Shown here: piece by piece, positions 53,198 to 60,549 of the stretch
How positions within the stretch are numbered: the stretch's first letter is position 1
Layout of the letters: each line of letters opens with the position of its first letter
DNA from: Colwellia sp.
GTDB lineage: Bacteria > Pseudomonadota > Gammaproteobacteria > Enterobacterales > Alteromonadaceae
Assembly: GCF_013214175.1 (NCBI RefSeq)
Contig: NZ_JABSPA010000003.1
Location: 1 to 64,000 of the forward strand
Direction: 5' to 3'
Length of the DNA: 64,000 nt
Notes under the pieces: generated by a model
Databases searched by the model: none
What the model saw: only the letters and a program-made list of their open reading frames with translations
What the model was told of the DNA's origin: nothing
Made by a program: the position numbers and the translations under genes

Positions 53198-54264
53198 CGG
53201 CGTTATTAACTATCCAACAACTTTCGATAACATTACAAGACAATGTTGTTTTATCTGAGTTAGATCTTAGTCTGAATAAAGGTGAGATCTTAGGGCTTGT
53301 TGGTGCCAGTGGTTGCGGAAAAACTACCTTACTCAATGCCATCGCGGGCTTTAGTAAGCCTAGTAATGGCAAGATAGTTATTGATGAGCTTATCCTCAGT
53401 GATAATAACGGCTGCGTGCCAGCTGAAAGCCGTCAAGTAGGTATGATTTTCCAAGATTTCGCCCTTTTTCCACACTTAACGGTGCAAGAGAATATCGCAT
53501 TTGGTATTAGTAAACTAAGTAAGGCTGAGCAAGATAAACAAATTAATGACTTGCTCAGTATTTTAAAGCTAGAAGAATATAGTGATAGTTATATTCATCA
53601 ACTTTCTGGTGGCCAGCAACAGCGGGTAGCTATTGCCCGTGCATTAGCACCAAAACCTAAATTACTTTTGCTAGATGAGCCATTTTCAAATATTGATGCT
53701 CGTCTTAGAAATGAATTAATGGTCGAGATCAGGCAGTTATTAAAGCAATTTGATATGACAGCCATCTTTGTCACCCATAACAAAGATGAAGTGTTCACTT
53801 TTGCCGATAAAATGGCGGTGATGGCACAAGGCAAGTTATTACAGTTTGATGCCCCCAGCGTTATTTGCCAACAACCTAATAGCTATCAAGTGGCAGACTT
53901 TCTTCAGCTTGGTAGTTGGTTGCCGTGTCAGCTTGATGCAACGGGAGCACAGAGTTTACTCGGCCGACTTGATGTCGATACAGCGAGTATTAAACAGCAA
54001 GATTTTGCTTATTTATTGGTAAAACCATCGCAGTTATTACTCGATACCGAAGTTGCCGAAAATCATATCGCCAATGCGCAAGTTGACTACATCAGTGTTA
54101 CCGAGCAAGGTTATCATTACTACTTAAGTAGTCTTGAAAGCTCAGTGTCTGATCAGACTTTGTCATTTAACAAATTAAGCTTATACAGTGATAGTGTGCT
54201 TTCATTAAAGCAGCAAGTATCGGTTAGTGTTAAAGCGCATGACTTTTTATTTTTCCAAAAGTAA
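53194..54264 (+). CDS. fbpC: Ferric iron ABC transporter ATP-binding protein (FbpC-like)
   Basis: This 356-residue ATPase has Walker A GASGCGKTT, signature LSGGQQQRVAIARAL, Walker B LLLDEPFSNID and switch His in FVTHNKDE. The C-terminal domain (about 235-356) is a TOBE-like regulatory part. It overlaps the permease stop by 4 bp and ends the operon. No terminator with a T tract was found directly after it; alternative hairpins lie at 54282-54325. Confidence 0.93.
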   Translation: MTALLTIQQLSITLQDNVVLSELDLSLNKGEILGLVGASGCGKTTLLNAIAGFSKPSNGKIVIDELILSDNNGCVPAESRQVGMIFQDFALFPHLTVQENIAFGISKLSKAEQDKQINDLLSILKLEEYSDSYIHQLSGGQQQRVAIARALAPKPKLLLLDEPFSNIDARLRNELMVEIRQLLKQFDMTAIFVTHNKDEVFTFADKMAVMAQGKLLQFDAPSVICQQPNSYQVADFLQLGSWLPCQLDATGAQSLLGRLDVDTASIKQQDFAYLLVKPSQLLLDTEVAENHIANAQVDYISVTEQGYHYYLSSLESSVSDQTLSFNKLSLYSDSVLSLKQQVSVSVKAHDFLFFQK

Positions 54265-54281
54265 TTAATCTCTCAATATTC

Positions 54282-54325
54282 TAACAACTTACCAGTCTTG
54301 CAAGTTGTTACTGTTTCGTAACAAC
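54282..54325. promoter_or_regulatory. Overlapping alternative hairpins before a response-regulator gene
   Basis: TAACAACTT (54282-54290) can pair with AAGTTGTTA (54302-54310). The latter's GTTGTTAC (54304-54311) can instead pair with GTAACAAC (54318-54325). The stems exclude each other. As DNA it is three alternating copies of a GTTGTTA half-site. It lies 78 bp before the response-regulator ATG, so it could be an autoregulatory site or an attenuator. Confidence 0.5.
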
Positions 54326-54402
54326 CTATTACAGTCTCTGCTCACCTTTGATTTTATACTTTAGTAATCCAATCTAAGTCGTTTAATTTTAAGGAGTCTG
54401 TC

Positions 54403-55173
54403 ATGGCATCAAGTATAGAGCTTGTTGAAAATACACAAGCACTTGAAACTAACCAGAATAATCAATCACAAAAAAAGCTATTATTGATTGAAAATGATCA
54501 ATATCTAAGTAAAGCCTTTGCAATTCATGCTGCTAACTTTGGCCAGCAAACGACAAAGATTCGCACCGGCGAAGTGCTTAGCCAAGAATTGAAAAGTTAC
54601 TTAATTGACCATCGACCTAACATGATAGTGTTAGATGTAGGTTTTGCTGACAGTATACAACTGCTGATAATTCGCGATATTAGGGCGCTATACGATGGTC
54701 TGTTAGTGGTTGTTTCAAGCAAGAATAGCGAACAAGAGCATATAGACGCTTTTACGCTAGGCGCTGATGATTACTTACTTAAGCCGATTAATTGTCGTGT
54801 TTTAATGATGCGAATAGAGGCTTTATTTCGCCGCCAAAACAATAAAATAAATCAAGTTGAGTTAGCCAGTTTAACTGTGGGGGATGTTTGTTTACAGCCC
54901 AAGTCACAAAAATGCTTTATCAACGGTGAGGTTGTGAAATTAACTACTTTTGAATTTAATTTATTGAAAGCACTACTTGAGCATCAAGGCAAAATATTAT
55001 CTCGAGATCAGCTCTATAGCACCTTGCTTCGCCGAGTATATAACGGTGTTGAGCGTACCCTAGATGTCAGAATGTCGCAGTTACGTGAAAAACTGACCCT
55101 AGCTGGAATGCAGAAGAATCAAATTGAAACGGTTTGGGGACAAGGCTATATGTTTAATAATATATCGTCTTAG
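54403..55173 (+). CDS. OmpR/PhoB family response regulator (orphan)
   Basis: This 256-residue protein starts at ATG 54403 after AAGGAG. Residues 25-145 form a receiver domain: LLLIENDQY acidic site (E and D with an N between), phospho-acceptor Asp in IVLDVGF and the Lys in LLKPIN. Residues 160-255 form an OmpR-type winged helix (KLTTFEFNLLKALLEHQGK, ERTLDVRMSQLREKL, TVWGQGYMF). No histidine kinase is next to it, so its partner is elsewhere or it is unphosphorylated. The acidic pocket has Asn where the second acidic residue is usual, which may alter Mg2+ binding. Targets are unknown. Confidence 0.9.
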   Translation: MASSIELVENTQALETNQNNQSQKKLLLIENDQYLSKAFAIHAANFGQQTTKIRTGEVLSQELKSYLIDHRPNMIVLDVGFADSIQLLIIRDIRALYDGLLVVVSSKNSEQEHIDAFTLGADDYLLKPINCRVLMMRIEALFRRQNNKINQVELASLTVGDVCLQPKSQKCFINGEVVKLTTFEFNLLKALLEHQGKILSRDQLYSTLLRRVYNGVERTLDVRMSQLREKLTLAGMQKNQIETVWGQGYMFNNISS

Positions 55174-55339
55174 CTGTATCAACTTACCCGCTAAATAGCG
55201 TTCAATATTACGAGGTATTCCGCTTCGTTTTATTGGACTGCTTTTATCTCATCAACCATTTCTAGTTTAAAAAGTTAATAGCTTTACCCTATTATTTGTT
55301 TTTTCTGTATACTCGCCAATAATCTTTCTTTAGCTACCA

Positions 55340-56083
55340 ATGCGGGAGCTTTTTTTGCTAGCTGTAATACGTATTATTTTAATGACCTTGGCGTTGGTCA
55401 TCATTTGCACTATTTCTATTTTCTATTGTTTATTGCGTCCTTTTCATCGTGATAACGTTTATCATACGGCCAGATTTTTAGGGAAAATCCCTAAATTATT
55501 GGGTGTTGAAATTGAAGTGAGAATTCCTGAGTCTGTTAAAAATATCGGCCCTGTGGTTTGGTTGTCAAATCATCAAAACAGCTATGATCTTTTTACCGTG
55601 GCTAATGCCGTATTGCCAGGCACGGTCAGTGTCGGTAAAAAAAGTCTCAAGTGGATTCCTTTTTTTGGACAAATGTATTGGTTAACCGGTAATATTCTAA
55701 TTGATCGAAAAAACACTAATAAAGCGATGAATACCATACAGTTAACAGCAGATAAAATAAAAAAAGATAAGCTTTCGATATGGATGTTTCCCGAAGGAAC
55801 CCGCAGTCGTGGCCGAGGTCTATTGCCACTTAAAACCGGCGCTTTTCGTACGGCCATACAAGCCGAAGTGCCTATTGTGCCAGTTTGTGCTAGTAATCAA
55901 CATGGCACTATTCAGTTAAACCGCTGGGATAATGGTAAAATTATTATTGAGTTTCTAGAGCCACTGTATATTGAAAATAGTGATCGGGAAAACCTTCGAA
56001 AAACGGTGAATCAGGTCCATGAATTAATGAAAAATAAAATTGAAGAATTATCTGCTGAAGCAGCGGCTTATCATAATAAATAA
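55340..56083 (+). CDS. plsC: 1-acyl-sn-glycerol-3-phosphate acyltransferase (PlsC-like)
   Basis: This 247-residue protein has an N-terminal membrane helix (about 5-27), the HX4D motif in SNHQNSYDL, an IDRKNTNKA segment and FPEGTRSRGRG, in the order of PlsC. The enzyme adds the second acyl chain to lysophosphatidic acid at the inner membrane. It resembles E. coli PlsC in length (245). No convincing ribosome-binding site precedes the ATG at 55340. It is followed by rraB on the same strand. A second PlsC-like protein is encoded at 27937-28809, so functions may be divided between them. Confidence 0.9.
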   Translation: MRELFLLAVIRIILMTLALVIICTISIFYCLLRPFHRDNVYHTARFLGKIPKLLGVEIEVRIPESVKNIGPVVWLSNHQNSYDLFTVANAVLPGTVSVGKKSLKWIPFFGQMYWLTGNILIDRKNTNKAMNTIQLTADKIKKDKLSIWMFPEGTRSRGRGLLPLKTGAFRTAIQAEVPIVPVCASNQHGTIQLNRWDNGKIIIEFLEPLYIENSDRENLRKTVNQVHELMKNKIEELSAEAAAYHNK

Positions 56084-56132
56084 CGCGGTTATTTGTCGGT
56101 AATTTAACGAGTTAATATATATAGGTATTAAA

Positions 56133-56483
56133 ATGATTGATGAAGAATTAAAACACTGGCTAACCCATACAGAAGTACTTGTGAGCGAGTTACTTGCAGA
56201 TGGTACCAATGATGAGGTTTATCACACTATAGAGCACCACTTTGCCAGCAGTGACTTTGATTTACTCGAAAAGACGGCTATTGCGGCATTTAAGCTAGGC
56301 TTGGAAATAGAAGAGCCGGAAGAAGCCGAATTAGAAAATGGCGACAAGGTTTTTGCATTTGATATAGTCACTGAACAGATGCTTGATGTTGAATTAATTA
56401 AAACAGAAACTAAAGTTATGTTTGAATTGGCAACTAAATGTAAAGTAGACTACGATGGTTGGGGCACATATTTTGAAGAATAG
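56133..56483 (+). CDS. rraB: Regulator of RNase E activity B
   Basis: This 116-residue acidic protein matches RraB in length and pattern, including HWLTHTEVLVSELLADGT, EIEEPEEAEL and KVDYDGWGTYFEE at the C-terminus. RraB binds the C-terminal scaffold of RNase E and modulates mRNA decay by the degradosome. It follows plsC with 49 bp between. Confidence 0.9.
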   Translation: MIDEELKHWLTHTEVLVSELLADGTNDEVYHTIEHHFASSDFDLLEKTAIAAFKLGLEIEEPEEAELENGDKVFAFDIVTEQMLDVELIKTETKVMFELATKCKVDYDGWGTYFEE

Positions 56484-56577
56484 CCTTTAAATTAAGCTAA
56501 AGTACTCATAAGCTTGAACATAAATGCTAAATATCATAAGGTGTAGAGAATCACTACCCGTATAATATATCAGCAAT

Positions 56578-56606
56578 GTCACTGGCGCTAAGATAGAGCC
56601 GGTGAC
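56578..56606. other. Hairpin between rraB and a small membrane-protein gene
   Basis: GTCACTGGC pairs with GCCGGTGAC (one G-T pair) over an 11-base loop. It is 94 bp after rraB and 44 bp before the next ATG. No T tract follows, so its role as terminator or leader structure is open. Confidence 0.35.
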
Positions 56607-56650
56607 TAGCTTAATTTATCAGTACATTTATATACTAAGGAAAGTAAACC

Positions 56651-56806
56651 ATGGAATGGCTTAGCAGATCGCTATCACAAGAACCTCTCGTATTAGTCCT
56701 CTCAATCACTGTTGTTATCGGTATCTTCATTTTTGCAGCAAAAAAAGCGCACTTGAATTATTTAGCCAAAATGAAAAAGATAGATGAGTCTTTTAACATT
56801 AAATAA
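56651..56806 (+). CDS. Small single-span membrane protein (51 aa)
   Basis: This 51-residue frame has AAGGAAAG upstream of the ATG at 56651. The protein has one transmembrane helix (about residues 12-29, VLVLSITVVIGIFIFAA) followed by a basic tail (KKAHLNYLAKMKK). The hydrophobic helix with a positive cytoplasmic end suits a small inner-membrane protein. No family is recognised. Confidence 0.55.
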   Translation: MEWLSRSLSQEPLVLVLSITVVIGIFIFAAKKAHLNYLAKMKKIDESFNIK

Positions 56807-56921
56807 AGCGCTAGCACTTTACTGTTGCTCACACTCCGCAAACTATTAAATTCAATGTCACTAACGTTGTGATCATTTCTCCGGGTAAAACTTGCCACTT
56901 TTGCGTTATTTAAACGGTATA

Positions 56922-57079
56922 ATACCAATTTCATTAAATTATTGCCCACTTGTGCTGGTTAAAATACCCCAAGGCGGCGTTGCTCTCAATCCCAATAGGG
57001 AGTATTGCTCAATCAAGCGTCTTGCCCTGATTTATTTTTCCTGCGCACAACAAGATCACAAACTTAATGAAACAGGTAT
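56922..57079. repeat. 158-bp MITE-like repeat with terminal inverted repeats (copy 2)
   Basis: The element starts ATACCAATTTCATTAA and ends TTAATGAAACAGGTAT; these ends are complementary at 14 of 16 positions. The interior (CGTTGCTCTCAATCCCAATA, then CAATCAAGCGTCTTG) matches copy 1 at 7477-7565 in reverse orientation. It contains no gene. It is probably a non-autonomous dispersed repeat, and the window contains only this complete copy and one decayed one. It fills most of the 306-bp gap before the LacI gene. Confidence 0.8.
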
Positions 57080-57112
57080 AACGATTTAAATATTGCTGAA
57101 AAAAACGCTTGA

Positions 57113-58144
57113 TTAGAGCTTTTCACACTGAGCTGTAGAATCTCTGACGATAAGTTTTGGTACATATTGGCTAATTGTAATCGGATTTTTCTGCTTACGA
57201 ATTTGGCTAATAAGTAACATTGCTGCATCTTCGGCAATTTGGTTGTTAGGCTGATCTGCCGTAGTCAGTTTTGGCCAAGTCTGGCGGGAAAAAGGACTGT
57301 TTTCAAAACCGACAATAGACAATTGTTCTGGAATTGATATATTCATTAATCTTGCGGCGAATAATGCCCCCGCGGCGATTTCATCGTTACAAGAAAATAT
57401 GGCAGTAGGGCGGGGATTAGCGGTTTGAACAGACATTAATTCCTTAGCACCACTGACTCCAGAATCAAATGAGTAACTTCCTTCAATAACCAGTGCCTTG
57501 TTAAATTCAATATTACTGGCTTTTAATGCTCTTCTGTAACCTTTATAGCGCTCTATCGTCGACATATGTACAGCGTCACCGGCTAGAAAACCAATATCTT
57601 TATGGCCTAAATCAATAAGATGCTGAGTAATTGTTTGTGCCGCGTCTCTATCATTGACCATAACACAAGGGCTAAGGTCATCAGGGGCGACATCGCCAGA
57701 GAGGATACGCACAACTTTGACGTCAAGATCTACTAGTGTTTTTACAAACTCAGGCATTTCAGATAAAGGTGGAGTTAAAATCAAGCCGGCAATACGTGCT
57801 TGCTTAACCATATTGACCACCTCTTCGGTAATACCTTGGCTTTTGGAGTCACAAGGATGAATCAGTAATTCAAAACCTTGTTGTTTACAGGCTGATAATA
57901 TGCCCTTCTGCATATCAATGATGTAATACGCATTGGGGTTATCATATATATAGGCTATGGAGTAGGATTTTGCTCCCGCTAAATTACGCGCAGACAAATT
58001 GGGTTGGTAGTTAAGCTCATCAACAGCCCGTTGCACCTTTTCTCGAGTCAGCTGGCGTACGGACGCTTCATTATTGATAACACGAGAAACTGTTTTTATT
58101 GATACACCAGCTTGCTTTGCTACGTCATTTATTGTCGCTTTCAT
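57113..58144 (-). CDS. LacI family repressor, probable NagR-type
   Basis: This 343-residue LacI-family regulator has the HTH TINDVAKQAGVSIKTVSRVI followed by the hinge helix NLSARNLAG, then a sugar-binding domain (about 60-335). It lies divergently from pgi, and the TGACAGCGCTGTCA site between them also precedes nagB and a TonB-dependent receptor gene. It is therefore the most likely repressor of this amino-sugar regulon and of itself. To my knowledge NagR of Shewanella and Xanthomonas are LacI-family proteins with similar palindromes. The ligand is inferred from its targets. No maltodextrin-type operator was seen near it. Confidence 0.85.
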   Translation of the reverse strand: MKATINDVAKQAGVSIKTVSRVINNEASVRQLTREKVQRAVDELNYQPNLSARNLAGAKSYSIAYIYDNPNAYYIIDMQKGILSACKQQGFELLIHPCDSKSQGITEEVVNMVKQARIAGLILTPPLSEMPEFVKTLVDLDVKVVRILSGDVAPDDLSPCVMVNDRDAAQTITQHLIDLGHKDIGFLAGDAVHMSTIERYKGYRRALKASNIEFNKALVIEGSYSFDSGVSGAKELMSVQTANPRPTAIFSCNDEIAAGALFAARLMNISIPEQLSIVGFENSPFSRQTWPKLTTADQPNNQIAEDAAMLLISQIRKQKNPITISQYVPKLIVRDSTAQCEKL

Positions 58145-58267
58145 GTGCAGGTAACCTTGTTCTTATTATTAGAAATTGACTGGTTTTACCAGAGGCGTTG
58201 TTATTATTACATGGCTGTTCAGTGGTAATCTACTGGCTTTTGCAGTATTCTGTAGAGTATTATTAAT

Positions 58268-58281
58268 TGACAGCGCTGTCA
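58268..58281. promoter_or_regulatory. NagR-type operator between lacI and pgi
   Basis: TGACAGCGCTGTCA is identical to the nagB site. It overlaps TTGACA (58267-58272), a -35-like hexamer for pgi, and lies 123 bp from the repressor start. It may control both divergent genes. Confidence 0.87.
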
Positions 58282-58398
58282 TTTTTTTATAGGGTACCAT
58301 GAAATATTTACAAGTCATAATGCTTAAATCGAGTAAAAACTCAGTTTGAAGTTGTGGTAAAGTCGATAATCGTGTCTCAATCACCTATAGGAACTAGT

Positions 58399-60039
58399 AT
58401 GTCATCTCGCCAAGCCTTAGCTAGCTGGAAAAAGCTTCAGCAACTTGCCCAAGATAAAAAATCTCAGCACATGAATACCTTGTTTGCCGAGGACAGCGAA
58501 CGTTTTAATAAGTTCTCTATTGAATTGCCCAACATGCTGCTCGACTACTCTAAAAACCTGATTGACAGTGAAACGATTACCGCCTTACTCGCTTTAGCAG
58601 AAGAGACCCAGGTTTGTGATTGGCGCGCAAAAATGTTCGCTGGTGAGAAAATCAATAAAACGGAAGACCGCGCGGTACTTCATACTGCACTACGTCGTCC
58701 AAGTGATGAACCGCTTATTATTGATGGTGAAAATGTCACTGACCATGTACAAAAACAACTTGCCGAGATGGAGGTTTTTGTTAATAAGGTCCGTCAAGGG
58801 CATTGGTTAGGTTATTCAGGCAAGCGTATCACCGATATCGTAAATATTGGCGTTGGTGGTTCAAATCTTGGTCCACAAATGGTAACCGAAGCTTTAAAAC
58901 AGTACAGTGATGGCAGTGTTAATGTTCATTATGTTTCGAATGTTGATGGTGCGCAAATTGTTGAAGTACTACGTCCTTTAGAGCCGGGAAAAGTGCTTTT
59001 TATTGTTTCAAGTAAAACTTTTACCACTACAGAAACAATGACAAATGCTCGCACAGCAATCAATTGGTTAACCAGTGCCTCTTTTGATGAAAACTCGGTT
59101 GCTAAACATTTTGTCGCAGTAACTGCCAATAAAGAAAATGCCATGGGTTTCGGTATTAAAGAGGAAAATATCTTTGATATGTGGGATTGGGTTGGTGGTC
59201 GCTTTTCATTATGGTCGGCCATTGGCCTTGCCATCGCCCTTGATTTAGGCTTTGATAAATTTAAAGAATTACTTAGTGGTGCCCATGATATGGATCAACA
59301 CTTTATCAATGCGCCATTAAAAGATAACTTTCCCGCTATTCTGGCCTTGATCAGCGTATGGAATACCACATTCCTTGGCTCGCAGTCACAAGCTATTTTA
59401 CCTTACGATCAAACACTGCATATGCTGACCGCTTATTTACAACAAGCTGAAATGGAAAGTAATGGTAAGTCGGTGAGTTGGGATGGCGATGAAGTTGACT
59501 ATGCCACTGTGCCTTCTATATGGGGTGAGCTAGGCATTAATGGTCAACATGCCTTTTATCAGTACCTGCATCAAAGTAATAATGTTGTACCGGCTGACTT
59601 TATTGGCTCAGTAAAAAGTGTTACGCCAGTAAAAGGCCATCATGAAACACTGATGGCAAACTTCTTTGCCCAAACACAAGCGTTAATGACGGGTGTTAAT
59701 GAGGAGCAAGTCCGAGCGGACTTAAAAGCCAAAGGTCGTGACCAAGATTACATCGATAAAGTCGCACCACATAAAGTCCATAAAGGTAATCGACCTACCA
59801 ATACAATTTTATTGAAATGTATTAACCCTAGAAACCTAGGCAGCTTAATTGCAGCTTATGAGCATAAGATATTTGTGCAAGGTATCATCTTGCAAATATG
59901 TTCTTTTGATCAATGGGGCGTTGAACTGGGCAAGGGCTTAGCAGCTGAAATTCAAACCGAATTAGAAAAAAATGCTATCTCAGACCAGCACGATTGTTCA
60001 ACAGCAAGTTTACTGGCGTTTTATCAGGCAGCTAAATAA
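58399..60039 (+). CDS. pgi: Glucose-6-phosphate isomerase
   Basis: This 546-residue cytosolic enzyme interconverts glucose 6-phosphate and fructose 6-phosphate. The PGI blocks are present: VNIGVGGSNLGPQMV, FIVSSKTFTTTETMTN, DWVGGRFSLWSAIGL and the C-terminal SFDQWGVELGKGLA. Length matches E. coli Pgi (549). The ATG at 58399 follows TAGGA; the frame opens earlier at 58354 without one. Its promoter carries the NagR-type operator, so pgi appears to be induced with amino-sugar use, where NagB supplies fructose 6-phosphate. Confidence 0.96.
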   Translation: MSSRQALASWKKLQQLAQDKKSQHMNTLFAEDSERFNKFSIELPNMLLDYSKNLIDSETITALLALAEETQVCDWRAKMFAGEKINKTEDRAVLHTALRRPSDEPLIIDGENVTDHVQKQLAEMEVFVNKVRQGHWLGYSGKRITDIVNIGVGGSNLGPQMVTEALKQYSDGSVNVHYVSNVDGAQIVEVLRPLEPGKVLFIVSSKTFTTTETMTNARTAINWLTSASFDENSVAKHFVAVTANKENAMGFGIKEENIFDMWDWVGGRFSLWSAIGLAIALDLGFDKFKELLSGAHDMDQHFINAPLKDNFPAILALISVWNTTFLGSQSQAILPYDQTLHMLTAYLQQAEMESNGKSVSWDGDEVDYATVPSIWGELGINGQHAFYQYLHQSNNVVPADFIGSVKSVTPVKGHHETLMANFFAQTQALMTGVNEEQVRADLKAKGRDQDYIDKVAPHKVHKGNRPTNTILLKCINPRNLGSLIAAYEHKIFVQGIILQICSFDQWGVELGKGLAAEIQTELEKNAISDQHDCSTASLLAFYQAAK

Positions 60040-60115
60040 CCTAAAGCAGAATCAGTCTTTAGAGCACAGTTAGCTCTGTTAATCTTAAAGGTTACTTACA
60101 GCTAGCCAAACCAAT

Positions 60116-60153
60116 AAAAGCTAATGTCTACCTAGGTAGGCGTTAGCTTTTTT
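60116..60153 (+). terminator. Intrinsic terminator of pgi
   Basis: AAAAGCTAATGTCTACC pairs with GGTAGGCGTTAGCTTTT (two mismatched or wobble positions) around TA, followed by a T run. It lies 77 bp after the pgi stop. Confidence 0.88.
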
Positions 60154-60155
60154 TT

Positions 60156-60442
60156 ATTCTAAAATCAAATAAGTCAGTAAAATAAATACTGGCTTCTCCC
60201 TCCTTACTCTGTGAATATTTATTCTTTAAATTAGAATAAAAAGTCAACTGGTGTCTTTTTACGTATTTTTTTCATACAGAAAGTGATAGTTATTTAGATA
60301 ATTATCTTATTAACAATAAATAAGTAAAATAATAAATTCTTTTAATTCAGGTTGTTAACGTATTTGTGTAATCAATTTGTAATTTTTGGTTAATTTATTC
60401 TGGTCAAATGTAAAAATAAACGGTATGGTTTCTTACGTCTTA
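60156..60442. other. A+T-rich promoter region between pgi and receptor gene
   Basis: No gene was found. The region is strongly A+T-rich, with runs of TTTTT and TAAATA. It is upstream of two operators and probably contains part of the receptor promoter. Confidence 0.4.
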
Positions 60443-60478
60443 TGACAGCGTTGTCATTAAATATTGACAGCGCTGTCG
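60443..60478. promoter_or_regulatory. Two NagR-type operators before the TonB-dependent receptor
   Basis: TGACAGCGTTGTCA (60443-60456) and TGACAGCGCTGTCG (60465-60478) differ from the perfect nagB palindrome by one base each. Their centres are 22 bp apart, about two helical turns, so two repressor dimers could bind one face. They are 72-107 bp before the receptor ATG. Confidence 0.87.
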
Positions 60479-60549
60479 TAAAACCAAAAAAATTATTCAA
60501 AATAAAATAATAACATTCTAAAAAACAAAACGTGTGTAAGGGAAAGTCA

